Assembly: GCA_963921195.1 (NCBI GenBank)
Contig: OY992540.1
Span: 24,688,262 to 24,752,261 of the forward strand
Reading direction: 5' to 3'
DNA length: 64,000 bases
Origin: Pegoplata infirma
Taxonomy: Eukaryota > Arthropoda > Insecta > Diptera > Anthomyiidae
Part shown: piece by piece, positions 11,708 to 22,826 of the stretch
How positions within the stretch are numbered: the stretch's first letter is position 1
Layout of the letters: the number at the start of each line of letters is the position of its first letter
Translations under genes and position numbers: made by a program
Notes under the pieces: generated by a model
Seen by the model: the letters and a program-made list of their open reading frames with translations, nothing else
Told to the model about the DNA's origin: nothing
Databases searched by the model: none

Positions 11708-12637
11708 CACAGAAAAAAATAAAAAAATATTTGAGTAAATTTTTAATACTATTGAGCAGGGTTGGCAACCGATACCCACCTAGAATAACGGTATTTGGCT
11801 ATTGTACCGCAACCAATAATGATATGGACATTTTTAAAAGTGATTGTGAAAGCTGATGAAATTTCTAGTTTTTTAAATGTGTCACTTCGTGTTTCTACCG
11901 GTTCGTTTCAGTTATATAGGCCAATACCGTTATAATACCGTTTCAAACGGTATTATAAAGGTATTGACCTATATTTCGAAAACGAACCGTTAGAAACACG
12001 AAGTGACACATTTAAAATACTAGAAATTTCATCAGCTTTCATAATAGCTTTTGAAAATGTACATATCTTTATTGGTTGCGGTACAATAGCCAAATACCGT
12101 TATTCTAGGTGGGTATCGGTTGCCAACCCTGCTATTGAGTAAAAAATTACTCAATTTTGCACCAGTAAACGATTTAATAGTATTGAGTAAATTTTTTAAA
12201 AAAATTTAAATGTCTGAAAAAAAATTTGAGTAAGTTTTTAATTGACACAATTAAAAATTTACTCAAAATTTATCTATTTTTTTTTAAGTTTAAAAAGTTT
12301 TACATTTTTTTACAAAACAAAAAAAAAACTTGTTTTTTCAAACTTTACCAAACATGTTTATGTCTCAAAAACATAGGAAAATTTTATAAAGACGATTAAA
12401 AACTTTCATATACATACACAAAAAACTATAAACTAAATGAGAATTCAAAAAACTATGAGAGTTTAAAAAAAAATTAAAAAAAACTATTAAATTTTTATTA
12501 AATTACTTATTTACTTAAATTTTTTTAAAATTTTTAAGTAAATTTTTAATTGCGTCAATTAAAAAATTACTCAATTTTTGTTTTTAAATTTAAACAAGTG
12601 ATTACTCAAATCTGTTTCCTCCATATTTTTTTCTGTG
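11708..12637. mobile_element. TIR element with TA flanks, itself interrupted
   Basis: TACACAGAAAAAAATA (11706-11721) and TATTTTTTTCTGTGTA (12624-12639) are exact reverse complements and include a terminal TA that may be the target duplication. Internal sequence repeats TTGAGTAAATTTTTAAT and its reverse complement. Removing the hAT element at 11757-12131 leaves about 550 bases, which is miniature-element size. Confidence 0.6.
11757..12131. mobile_element. Palindromic hAT-type miniature element, exact 8-bp target duplication
   Basis: Starts CAGGGTTGGCAACCGATACC and ends with the reverse complement. CTATTGAG is present on both sides (11749-11756 and 12132-12139). The CAGGG terminus and the 8-bp duplication are hallmarks of hAT elements. 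The two halves are near reverse complements from the ends to the middle (about 11944), so the whole 375 bases can fold into one hairpin. It is non-coding and depends on a transposase elsewhere. Confidence 0.9.
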
Positions 12638-12770
12638 TAGTCTTTCAACAGATCGATCGAGGATAATGAATATCTGTACTTCATGGGGTCCTACACAGAT
12701 ATTTCGAGGAGTTACATCTCTATCGCTAGAGTGGAGGCTATACAAATTTATGTATGTCAAGAATCAGAAG

Positions 12771-13053
12771 CCAATCATTTGTCTCAGGAGATGTGGATGT
12801 ATTGTGGAATGTCTCATATATTAAATATTTCATTTAAAACCATATAAGGAATGACGAAAAGAGGATATTTAATGTTACTTAATGAAAATATTTATTTTGG
12901 TTTACATTATAGAACTTTGTACAATATGGTGTAGTGATTTTTCTCTTTTTTGATTTTCGGAGCGTCTCGACGAGTCGGGGTCGAAATAGTTGCCTGTTTA
13001 TGTTAATGTTAACCACGCTTCACAGTATATGTCATTGTATATGGTTTTCTTGA
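12771..13053. other. Short noncoding spacer
   Basis: Nothing recognised. The sequence is less AT-skewed around 12960-12990, but no frame or motif stands out. Confidence 0.4.
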
Positions 13054-13540
13054 TTACACAAAAAAAAAATTTGAAACGAATTTCAATCAACAAAAACGCG
13101 GATTCAATCAATTTTTTGATTGAAATTCCTCTAATTAATAAAATTGTTATACCAAAAAAAATTTTTTCAATCAAACATTTTTTCGATATGGATCAAAAGA
13201 TTGATAAATTTTTTATTTATAGTCAATCAAAATAATGATTGATTTAACAAATGAATTGTAAGCTTATTACAAAATCATCAAAAAATGCATCTTTTTTGCT
13301 TTCAAATATGTTGCCAACAAAAAAAAAAGTTAAATCCGATTATTTTTAATATCTTGGAATTAATCTATTCAAAAAAAAAAATAATATATAGTGAAAAAAA
13401 AATCTGGTATGTTGAAAATTTATAATTAGACAGTTAAAGAAAATATCAAAAATTTTAATCAAAACATAACATACTCATATAAATTTTGTTTATCAATAGA
13501 TTTAATTGAAAATTGTTAGCCAATAATTTTTTGTGTGTAT
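13054..13540 (+). mobile_element. Miniature element, family TTTGAAACGAATTTC, copy 1
   Basis: Begins ACACAAAAAAAAAATTTG and closes ATTTTTTGTGTGT. The internal phrases GAAACGAATTTCAATCAAC, AACGCGGATTC and TTGTAAGCTTATTAC recur in reverse at 23930-24185. The phrases TCAATCAA and TTGATTGA alternate, so it can fold on itself. No protein is encoded; the 81-residue frame inside is incidental. Confidence 0.6.
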
Positions 13541-13907
13541 GAATCTGGGGTGTCCCACTACTATATTTTGACGAAAATCAAAATCTTTGCCAGGCGTTTT
13601 TGATAAATCGCGTCCAAACGCAAAAAAAAAAAAAAAATTACATTCAAGTTTATCTCGAAAACGCAAAAAAATATTCTTTTAGAAAAATACAATAAAACTG
13701 CAAATTCACAATTTTGCAATTGCAATGTTGGAAAAAATTGCTAATTTAAATTCCGACTTAAAAACTTTGCGTTTTCTGTAGAAAAAAAATTTCTGATGAA
13801 AAAATTTTTTTTTGATGAAAAAATTTTTTTTTGATGAAAAAATTTGTTTTTGATGTAAAATAAAAACTAATGAAAAAAATTGTTGGTGAAAAAAAAAAAT
13901 TATGAAA
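13541..13907. repeat. Low-complexity DNA with a short tandem repeat
   Basis: Between 13790 and 13865 a unit TTTTTGATGAAAAAATT is repeated about four times. The remainder is A/T-run sequence. No gene seen. Confidence 0.5.
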
Positions 13908-14396
13908 AACAAGTGAGAGTGTTAAATTCGGCCGTGCCGAATCTGTTATACCCTCCAACATGCAAATAAATAAAAAAAAAAGAAAATTGCAGGGGCGTTT
14001 TATTTTTTTTTTGGGGGGGGGGGGTCGGTAGTGGTAATTAGGGGGGGGGGGGGGCATTTCTTTTCGAATATGTGTTTAAGAATTCATTCTTATACTTTTT
14101 GCTCTAAAGAAATACAAGTTTATCATTATTTAAAACAAAAAAATTATTCCACGCCCATAAAAGGGGGGGCGGACCGAAAAAACTACATTTTCCAATTCGG
14201 TGGGTCCAAATGCAGGACTTTGAACTTCTTGTAGCATAAAAATGTTGTATTTGTTAAACAAAAACAAAGAAAATCATGTAAAAATATGGTATTTTTCAGA
14301 GGTTGGTTTAGTTCTTCAAGGGGGAACTTTTTTCCCCCTGGTCCGATTTTGCTCCTTTACGAACTTAACCCATACTGTAGTCGGAGGGTATAAAAA
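13908..14396 (+). mobile_element. INE-1-like element lacking its microsatellite core
   Basis: Starts AACAAGTGAGAGTGTTAAA with TTCGGCCGTGCCGAA and TATACCCTCC, has G-runs at 14016-14055, then TTCAAGGGGGAACTTTTTTCC, and jumps directly to CATACTGTAGTCGGAGGGTA. The GACGGAC tract and the GGGGTC block present in other copies are missing, so this copy has an internal deletion. Confidence 0.6.
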
Positions 14397-14427
14397 AATA
14401 TTTGAAACTGATGAAAAAAAATACCCG

Positions 14428-16283
14428 AGTCGAAAACTCCTTCGTGGTAAATTTTCAGATTTTTTTGATGAACAGTTCAAAAATTATCGAATTTTTAAAA
14501 ATTGGTAGTTTGTTCCTTTACTCAAACCTCTTTTTCTCATAACTTCTTCAATAATGGTCCAAATTTCCAACTTTTTTTTTTTTAATTTTTGCTTTTTTAC
14601 GTACTTTGAAAAAAAAAAATCCCAAAAAATTCTTAAAAGCGTTCTAGTATGCGATTTTTAAGTTTTAAAATTTAAATCTCATTTTTGAAAATGTTTGTAC
14701 TCTTTGATTTTTTTTGAAATTTTTTTGTGTAAAACTTCTATCGATTCTACAAATTTTTCGCCCAGGAGGATCGTGGGATAACGACTGTTACTATTTCTTA
14801 AAATTTTTTTAAAAAAATTTATTGTAATTTTCCAATCTTAAAATCATTTCTACTGCTCCAATGGTGCGTCATAGACGGGTCTTTTATAAAACCGACACCC
14901 ATTAATTTTTACGACTTTCTTTGGAACAAAGTAATACCCTATCTCCAATTTCTAAGGGGGCTCCCACACAAAACAACATTTTTTACAATTTGCTTCAACC
15001 GCTCTAACTGCCCTAATAGTGCCCTTAGAGCAACAAAATATATAACCGACCCACAATATTTTTTTAGTCCAAACATTTTCTCTGAACTCACCTACCCTCT
15101 ATCACTAATTGTTAAGGCGGTCCCCATACAATTTTTTTTTATTTTTTGTAAATTTGTTTTATTTATTCAGCTTCTACCGGCCCAATGGTGCGTCTGAGAG
15201 GGGTCATTAGTGAGACCGACCCCCATTTATTTTTACCATACAACATTTTTTAAAACATACCTACGCCCTATCTCCACTACCTAAGTAGGCTTCCATTCAA
15301 AATAAAATTTTTATAAAATTTGCTCCAACTGTTATTTGTATGGGAGCCTACTTAGGGAGTGGAGATAGAGCGTAGGTTTTGTTTTAAAAAAATATTGAAT
15401 GGTAAAACTAAATGGGGGTCGGTCTCACTAATGGCCCCTCTCGGACGCACCATTGGACGGGTAGAAGCTGATTAAATAACACAAATTTACAAAAAATAAA
15501 AAAAAATTGTATGGGGACCACCTTAACAATTAGAGATAGAGGGTAGGTGTGTTCAGAGAAAAAGTTTGGACTAAAAAAATATTGTGGGTCGGTCATACAT
15601 TTTGTTGCTCTAAGGGCACTATTAGAGCAGTTAGAGCGGTTGGAGCAAATTTTAAAAAATGTCGTTTTGTGTGGGAGCCCCCTTAGAAATTGGAGATAGG
15701 GTATTAGTTTGTTACAAAGAAATGTTAAGACGTAAAAATTAATGTGGGTCGGTCTTATAAATGACCCCTCTATGACGCACCATTGGAGCAGTGGAAATGA
15801 TTTTAAGATTGGAAAATTACAATAAAATTTTTTCAAAAAATTTAAAAAAATAGTAATAATCGTTATCCCACGATCCTCCTGGGCAAAAAATTTGTAGAAT
15901 CGATAGAAGTTTTACACAAAAAAATTTAAAAAAAATCGAAGAGTACAAACATTTTCAAAAATGAGATTTAAATGTTAAAACTTAAAAATCGCATACTTGA
16001 GCGATTTTAAGAATTTTTTGATATTTTTTTATAAAAAGTACGTAAAAAAACAAAAATTTTGAAACAAACTAATTTTTAAGTTTGGACCATTATTGAAGAA
16101 GTTATGAGTAAAATAAGGTTGAGTAAAGGAACAAACTATCAATTTTTAAAAATTCGATATCTTTAGAACGGGTTAACAAAAAAAGGAGTTTTCGATGGGT
16201 ACTAAAAACTGTAAACAAATTGGGAAAATCTAAAAAAAAAAAAAAAAACAATTTTCAAAGTGTCCGATTTGACATGGAATTCC
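14428..16283. mobile_element. Foldback element copy 2, the most complete palindrome
   Basis: Same family as the copies at 4405 and 46836. The arms run from about 14428 to 15320 and from 15340 to 16283, meeting in the loop around 15330, where AAGTAGGCTTCCATTCAAA and GTATGGGAGCCTACTT face each other. The first 60 or so bases of the left terminus are lost, while the right end keeps GTGTCCGATTTGACATGGAAT. The 142-residue frame in the right arm (15408-15836) reads through inverted-repeat sequence and has no domain features. Confidence 0.7.
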
Positions 16284-16302
16284 TCATATATTCTTATACA
16301 TT

Positions 16303-16560
16303 ACATCTTATCCGAGATTTGAAAGATCAGTACTGATCCGAGTAAGATCAGTACTGATCTGAGATTTAAAAGATCAGTACTGATACGAAAAATGGATCGG
16401 TAAGATAAGATCAGTTTAAATCGGACGGATACAATGTTATCCGAAAAATGTGTTTATATAATTATATACACACATTTCTCGGATGAAATTGTATTCGTCC
16501 GATTAAAAATTATCTAATCTTAGCGATACATTTTTCGGATCAGTACTGATCCTTCACATT
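16303..16560. repeat. Cluster of GATCAGTACTGATC palindromes in a 170-bp inverted repeat
   Basis: The 14-base perfect palindrome GATCAGTACTGATC occurs at 16325, 16346 and 16538, with a one-base variant at 16372. From about 16380 to 16545 the sequence also folds as a larger hairpin centred near 16468 (GTGTTTATATAATTATATAC), with facing GTATCCGTCCGATTT-type arms. It could be a miniature element or a cluster of dimer-binding sites; no protein partner can be named. Confidence 0.7.
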
Positions 16561-16848
16561 TTTACTTTGGTAATGAAAAAAAAAAAAAGACAATTTGATA
16601 TTTATTTTTTTTTTTTTTTTTTTTTATTTATTTATTGTGTAATTAATATAAATATTTACAATAATATAATATCTTAAATTTAAGAGACCAATTAATATAA
16701 ATTTTTCTACTTAAATATTTGCATACCGAATCTATAAATCAAGTTATCGAAAAATTATTATATTTTATATATAGGGAAAATAGTTAGGAAAAACCCTATG
16801 AGAAAAGAAAAGGTTGTTATGAGGTAAAAGAGTTAGATAAATGTTTTA

Positions 16849-19510
16849 TCAACATAGTTCATTAATATGTGGATAGCTAGAGTATCTACATCGACTTGAA
16901 AAATTTTGGTATAATATTTGAAGTTTTTCATTAACATACTTTATGTTGGACATAGAATGTAGCGTTGATGTCGAAAAGAAAAAAGGCAAGTTATACATCA
17001 TTTTAAGAATTTTGTTTTGACTTATTTGCAGCTTTTTTAAATGGCATTTAGATGATGTATACCAGACCGGAGCGGCATAGAACAATATTGGATGAAATAT
17101 ACTTTTAAGTATTAAAAGTTTGTTTTCTATACACAAATCAGATTTTCTGTTAATCAGAGGATACATTATTTTTGTTGTTTTATTAATTTTGTGAATAGTA
17201 TAGCTTATGTGCTCGTTGAAAAGTAACTTTTTGTCAAGTATAACACCAAGATACTTCACTTTATCTTCCCATGGAATGCAAACATCGTTAATTTTAACAG
17301 GAGTTTGTGGTAAAAAACAGTTTTTCCTTTTCCTAGTAAAATATATTGATTGGGTTTTAGAAGGATTTATCATAATCTTCCATTTATTAAAATAGTCTAC
17401 TACAATATTTACTGATGAATCTAAATTCCTAACAATATCTGTTCCTAACGTATCCGAACTAAGGATAGCTGTATCATCAGCAAAAATTGAAGAATTACAA
17501 CCAATTAAAGTCGGAAAATCGTACGTGAAAATGTTGTATAGAATGGGAGATAAACATGATCCCTGTGGACATCCAGCTGGAATGTCGTAAGCTTGTGAGG
17601 AGGTATTCCCAATGTGTACTTTAAAGGACCTATTAGACAGAAAACTCTTTATTATTTTTATTATAGTAATGTCCAAACCTACAGTCAGTAATTTATGAAT
17701 GAGGGCATCATGCCAAACGGAGTCGAACGCTGCTTTCACATCCATCAAAACCATTCCAGTGGATTTTCCTGAATTGAAGTTTTGTTTAACAATATTTTTA
17801 ATTCTAACAAGTGGTTGTATAGTATTGTGTTCTGCCCTAAAACCAAATTGTTGAGATGGGAGAATGTTATTATCGTCAATAAAATTGACTATATGCTCCT
17901 TTATAATCTTTTCAAGAATTTTGCTCATAGTGTTAAGCAAACTTATTGGCCGATATGACTCTGGGCTACTTGTATTTTTTCCCGGTTTGGGTATAGCCAC
18001 GACCTTAGATATTTTCCATTTTATAGGAAAATATCCAAACTTGAAACATGCATTATAGATATAGCATAATATGTTTAAGCCACGTAGGGGCATTTCTTTT
18101 AAACACCTGTTAGAAATACTATCTATACCTGGCGATTTTTTATTTTTTAGGCGTTTAATAAATTGCTTAACAACATTGGTGGTTACTGTTATAGAGTTTG
18201 TGGGTGGATATTCAGTATCAATTTTAATAATAGATTGACTGACAATTCTTTCGGTATTTGCATCACTTAAGTTAGATGAAATATTATGATTCAATTTAAA
18301 ATTTTGAGCCAGTATTTCTGTTTTTTCGTTATTTGTTAAATAAGTGACGCCACTTTGTTTAAGAGGCGGAATACCTTTAGTTTTCTTTTTAAGAAGTTTG
18401 GATATTTTCCAAAATTTAGAAGAAGCTTTGGGTAAATTTGCCAGTGAGTGATTCCACTGTTGATTCCTAAATTGAAAGATACGATCTTTAATTACATTAT
18501 TTAAAAAAAGCATTTGAGATTTAAAAAGAGGATTTCTTTGTCTTATCCAATTCCGACGCGCGCAGTTCCTTAATTTGATAATATTTAAAATTGACTGTGG
18601 TAGTTTTTTAACGAAAACATTGGGTACCGTTGTAGTAGGAACACTAGCAATTATAGCATCCTGGACTACTTGTGTGAATCCTTCGATTAAACAGTCAATA
18701 TCGTTATTTGTACAAATTTCTAAATCTAGTAATTGAGAAGAGTTGTTATTAATAAATTTTCTAAATGTATTCCAATTTGCTTTTCTATAATCATGTTTTA
18801 GAAGATTTTGACGTGTTCCTGAACTGTCAATTGTTGTATGCACTGGTAGATGATCCGAATTTAATTTATTAGCTGTCTGAGCAGGGGACAATTTATCAGG
18901 AATATTTGATATGTAAAAATCCAGAACAGATGCACAAATCGTACAGCTTGTAGGAACAAGAGTTGGATCAGGTGGATAATTAATACTAAACGAATTTGTT
19001 GTTACTAAATCGTGAAGAATAGAACCCCAGCAATTTAGCCGTAAACACCCCCAGCTTTGATGTCTGCAGTTTAAGTCCCCACCAATAATATAGTTTTCAC
19101 TAATTCTAGAAAATCTTTTCAGATCATCTTTAAAATTATTTTTTTTAATATCATCTGGCCCCGCTGAGCCCCCAGGAAAATAACAACTATAGATCTTGAT
19201 CTTTGTGTTATCAGAAAGATAAATTTGAATACCAATATTTTCTATTAAATTTGTAGAAACAGAGTGCAATTGCTCGTGTTTCAAATTTTTTCGTATAGCA
19301 ATTGCAACGCCACCCCCCCCTACTAGAGTCTGGTCTATCATTTCGGTAGCAAATATAATCTGGATGTTTCATACTTAACTTAGTGTTCAGCCATGTTTCA
19401 CACAATAGCGCTACATCTACGTTTTCTCTAATCATATAATCAAAAAATTCGTTTAATTTATTTCTTATACCTCTAGCGTTCCAAGTTATTAATTTTATAT
19501 TATTCTCCAT
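16849..19510 (-). pseudogene. LINE ORF2: endonuclease and reverse transcriptase, one frameshift
   Basis: It encodes the protein that nicks target DNA and reverse-transcribes the LINE RNA. The N-terminal part (ATG at 19508-19510) has LITWNARGIRNK and LLCETWL, the start of an apurinic-type endonuclease. The frame shifts in an 8-base G run (plus-strand C run, 19313-19320), and the rest continues as an 830-residue frame. In that frame GGDLNCRH (88-95), SVLDFYIS (138-145) and SDH (162-164) are endonuclease motifs. DVKAAFD (534-540), AGCPQGS (589-595) and FADD (620-623) are reverse transcriptase motifs. The C terminus carries no RNase H domain. One extra G explains the break; everything else looks intact, including the catalytic Asp pair. 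Total length of about 890 residues is usual for Jockey ORF2. The break could also be an assembly or sequencing error in the homopolymer. Confidence 0.88.
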
Positions 19511-19512
19511 AT

Positions 19513-20622
19513 TTACGACAAGAATTTGAATGCTAATGAAGTAATAACTTCAAATTGATCGGACTTTGTTTTGCAACTTTTAAGATTGTTTATCAGCTCA
19601 AATGTGATCTCCTTAAGTTGATCGATAGTAAATAATTCATTATTTGAATTAGTGTTATTGTTTGATGAAACAACATTAGCCCAGCTCATGTTGGTTGTTG
19701 CCGGTTCTTGTGGTCTAGCAGCTTGTTGGGCATTGTTGAATTGTCTCGTAAAAGAGCTTTGGGAATTTTTAGCCTGACGATTGCTACTACCATATCGTTG
19801 TTTTAAGCCGATATAAGCGGCTTTGCTGGGACAAGCAATATCTGTTGATTTATGATTTCCTCTACAGTTTGCGCATTTGAAAATCTCTGATTTACATTCC
19901 GCAGTTTGGTGAGAACCTGCACATACTGAACAAAACATCTGAACATTACAGTTGTTGGATCCATGTCCAAACATTTGACAGTTATAGCACTGAGTAACTT
20001 TAGTCGATTTTCGTGATTGGTAACTCCATTTAACTCTAATATAGTCAATACTTGTGTGCTTATCTCGGAGTTCCTTAAGTGTTATTGACCCTTTTTTAAA
20101 ATAAACTATGTAGAGAAATATTTCTCTATTATTTTCAATATTCCTATGAACTGGTTTGATATCTGTACATTGAAGTCCTAGCTTAATAAGATTTTCCTTC
20201 AGTTTATTTGGATCTATTTTTTCCAGTCCAGATAGCACAACTTTGTAAGGCCTATTATTTTTAGGTGTATATGAAAAGTATTCGAACTTTTTATCCTTTA
20301 AATGCTTTATGGCACATTCATAATCGTATAGAAACTCACAGAAAAGTTTGATACCAATTGAGATTTTACGAATTGAGTATTTTGAAATAGTCAATTCTTT
20401 ACATATCTGTTGTATTTTTGCGATATCGCATTTTAAAATGGTGATTGGAGGAATTTTTAACTTCGGTGTTTTTATAGTGGAATCATCCATATCTTTAACA
20501 TCTGTTTCATTTTCCATTAACGTTTGTAATGGTTGAAAGAAATTTGAATTATTAACAGCTCTTTTAGATGTGGGTGAGCCAGAATCATCTGTTTGTTTGA
20601 ATTTTCTCTTTTTCGAACTCAT
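19513..20622 (-). CDS. LINE ORF1, gag-like RNA-binding protein
   Basis: A 369-residue protein of a Jockey-type LINE, expected to coat the element RNA in the cytoplasm and escort it back to chromatin. Residues 1-60 are polar and basic, starting with a Lys-rich patch (SSKKRKFKQ). About 125-205 match in layout the domain that precedes the zinc knuckles in arthropod LINE gag proteins (PRE_C2HC type). Three cysteine knuckles follow: C212-x2-C215-x4-H220-x4-C225, C231-x2-C234-x3-H238-x4-C243 and C250-x2-C253-x3-H257-x6-C264. The tail is Gln/Asn/Ser-rich. The frame is intact. Its TAA lies just 2 bases before the ORF2 ATG, which suggests ORF2 is translated by termination-reinitiation (inference). The start was chosen as the first ATG after the leader. 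Confidence 0.88.
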   Translation of the reverse strand: MSSKKRKFKQTDDSGSPTSKRAVNNSNFFQPLQTLMENETDVKDMDDSTIKTPKLKIPPITILKCDIAKIQQICKELTISKYSIRKISIGIKLFCEFLYDYECAIKHLKDKKFEYFSYTPKNNRPYKVVLSGLEKIDPNKLKENLIKLGLQCTDIKPVHRNIENNREIFLYIVYFKKGSITLKELRDKHTSIDYIRVKWSYQSRKSTKVTQCYNCQMFGHGSNNCNVQMFCSVCAGSHQTAECKSEIFKCANCRGNHKSTDIACPSKAAYIGLKQRYGSSNRQAKNSQSSFTRQFNNAQQAARPQEPATTNMSWANVVSSNNNTNSNNELFTIDQLKEITFELINNLKSCKTKSDQFEVITSLAFKFLS

Positions 20623-20846
20623 GTTCGATAAAGAGAAAGCGCACTTGGTACACAGAAGCCTCTCTTAAGTGGTGTGAACAAGCGAACAACAAAATTAAAA
20701 TATTTGTTTTTTTTTTTTTTTCTTATTTTGTTTTTGTTAAATTTACACATTAACAGTAAGGAATTTTAATCTTGTTATTTGATTTTTTTATGCGTAACTT
20801 GTCTGCTGTCATCAAATGCACCAAAGAGACTCTTGATATTTATTTT

Positions 20847-21895
20847 CTTCCGAACGTAATGAGTCTGTGACAAATCCAAACATTCATACGGGGCGTATGA
20901 GTTATGCTACATTCGTAGCATGTATTAAATATTATTTATACGCCTTGTATTACCAAACGGTAAATATTTAAATAAGGTCGCTGTAACAAATTTAAACTAG
21001 CCTGTTTATAAGGTTGGCAAATAAAAAAATATTTTTCAAAATGCAAGCAAACATCCCCATAAATTGGTTTTTATTCCAAATAATCGGTTTCTGAATGCAT
21101 TGAAATCATTGTATCCTGCAAGTGATTCAAATAAATATTCTAGAATCTATTGCAATAGGAATCTCTTCAAAATATTTTTTGAGGTTTTCAAGTTGTTGAA
21201 CTTAACAAAACACATATGCACTAAAAAAAACAAAAATCGGCAATAATCTTTTTGGCAAAAAGAGATGTTTTCTTTTGTTATTTTTGCTTTACTGCATAAA
21301 ACTGATGTTTTCTTAATAACATGTTCTATGAAACATTCAACCAACCCTCTGAAAACGAATACATATGCAATATTCCTTTTGGCAAAAACTTTAACAAAAC
21401 CTTTGGCCACGTTTTGTAGCTTATGCGTGACGATAAAGTACAATAAACAACTGAATGAATTTTGTGTTTGTTTGTGTATGCGTGTTGGTATTTCTTAATA
21501 ATACAAAAAAGCAACAGTTTTTCTTTTTCATATACAAGGAGTTATAATCTTTAAGCTTTTAGGAAAACTTTTTTTTGTGTATTTGTTACAAAAAAACATC
21601 GAAAAGAGAAAAATCGTATTAACTAAATAAAAAAAAAAACTTGTGGATATTCATTTTTGATTTCAAACTCTTATCGTGTATGAACAATATTTAGTTTTAT
21701 TATTTTTTTTCTGGATACAATTCAGTTCTTTTGTTAGATTTTTCTTTTTGGAACTTAATACTAATTCATCATAAACGTTTCAAAGCAGCATTTATTTAAG
21801 CTTTAATGTATGGTCATTTTATGAAATATTTGGAAGTATGTATGTGTACTTCAATACCATCAATCTTAATTTGTTATTTGTGTGTAGGTGATTTT
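20847..21895. other. Noncoding stretch, no gene recognised
   Basis: Small open frames on both strands overlap each other and have no family features. A short inverted pair around GCTACATTCGTAGC at 20910 is visible. Otherwise nothing can be called. Confidence 0.45.
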
Positions 21896-22092
21896 TTGTA
21901 TACCCTCCACTCCAGCTATAAAGGGTATATAGAAGTTTGTCATTCCGTTTGTAACACCTCGAATATTGGTCTAGGAACCCATAAAGTATATATATTCATG
22001 ATCCTCTATCGATTTTAAGACGATCTAGCGATATCCATGCATCCGTCCGTCTACCTGTCTGTTAAAAACACGCTTACTTTTGAAAGACTTTA
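21896..22092 (-). mobile_element. INE-1-like element, partial
   Basis: TATACCCTCCACTCCAGC, GTCATTCCGTTTGTAAC, CCATAAAGTATATATATTC and a CATCCGTCCGTCTACCTGTC microsatellite mark the 3' half of the repeat in minus orientation. It is cut off where CTACACTGAAAAAAAAA begins, probably by another insertion. Confidence 0.6.
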
Positions 22093-22491
22093 CTACACTG
22101 AAAAAAAAAGACATAACTAAAATGTGGGAAAAAACTTCTATGAAAAATTTTCATGAATTTTCCTAAAATTTACTTAAATTTAACTAAAAAATGAGAAATG
22201 GACTTTTAAATATAAGAAAATAAATTCTTACTGACAAAGAAATGTTCCCCAAATCTAAAAAACATATCGGCCATTCCATAAGGGATCACCCAAAATTTTA
22301 ACGACGGTCTTTAGATTTTCCTAATATTTTGCAGAGAAATACTCTTTGGGCCGATATAAAGATTTCACTTTTGAGTTCGCCAAAATTAAAAAAACTGGCG
22401 ATTTTATTCGATTTTTTAATTTTTGAAAAAACAAAAAATCTGTCAAAAGTGTCTCACTGTAAAAATCCTTATCTTTAGTAAATCTTAATGG
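22093..22491. other. Probable miniature-element terminus and spacer
   Basis: CTACACTGAAAAAAAAAGAC at 22093 resembles the ACAC(T/A)(G)AAAAAA ends of other miniature elements in the window. The matching right end was not found. No gene. Confidence 0.35.
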
Positions 22492-22499
22492 ATCTAAAT

Positions 22500-22826
22500 C
22501 AATGGTTCCCAACCTTTGATTCTCGCCCCACTGGGGGGCAATTTGAAGGTTCCAGGGGGGCAACGAGCAAGATTTTTTTAGTCAAATTTACTACAAAAAC
22601 TATTTTTTTTAACCAAAATTAACTACAAAAATTTGTTAATTGTTAAAACTTTTCTAAAAACTAAGTTTAAATTCTTATTTTATAAAAACTTTGTTAAACC
22701 AGTAGTAAGTTTTCATTAAAAACAAAAATTAGAAAAATTAACAAATTTTTCTTGAATGTAGGGGAGACAAGGCCATTTTTTTAACTTAAAAGTGGGGCGT
22801 GGCGTAAAAAAGGTTGGGAACCATTG
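22500..22826. mobile_element. hAT-type miniature element with 8-bp target duplication
   Basis: CAATGGTTCCCAACCTTTGA at the left and AAGGTTGGGAACCATTG at the right are reverse complements. ATCTAAAT flanks both sides (22492-22499 and 22827-22834). The terminal wording resembles Charlie-like hAT ends (CAGTGGTTC-type), and the 8-bp duplication is diagnostic of hAT. The interior is AT-rich and non-coding; a G-run near both ends (CTGGGGGGCAA, GTGGGGCG) is part of the inverted repeat. Confidence 0.88.

Larger units (their letters stand above)
11620..12770 (+). mobile_element. Decayed INE-1-like element split by a nested insertion
   Basis: The left piece (11620-11705) has CTCATAACTTTTGAAC, AAACCTGACC and AATGACAAATA, wording also seen in the copy at 38080-38160. 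The right piece (12640-12770) has CAGATCGATCGAGGATAATG, CTTCATGGGGTCC and AGAGTGGAGG. The two halves are interrupted by the TIR element at 11708-12637, which itself carries the hAT element at 11757. Confidence 0.5.
16609..20832 (-). mobile_element. Near-full-length Jockey-clade LINE with target duplication
   Basis: A non-LTR retrotransposon read on the minus strand: 5' leader of about 210 bases, ORF1 (gag-like), ORF2 (endonuclease plus reverse transcriptase), a 3' UTR of about 240 bases and an A-rich tail (T-run at 16605-16624 on the plus strand). TTGATATTTATTTT occurs at 16595-16608 and again at 20833-20846, a likely 14-base target-site duplication that fixes the 5' end near 20832. The lack of RNase H after the reverse transcriptase and the three-knuckle ORF1 fit the Jockey clade. 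One frameshift in ORF2 is the only clear lesion, so insertion was probably recent relative to most repeats here. Confidence 0.85.

Noticed and set aside
11352..11768. 138-residue minus-strand frame as a gene
   Set aside because: It runs through a decayed repeat and into the hAT element end, has no family features, and its composition is that of translated AT-rich DNA.
15408..15836. 142-residue minus-strand frame as a gene
   Set aside because: It lies in one arm of a foldback element and similar words appear in the mirrored arm and in other copies with stops and shifts.
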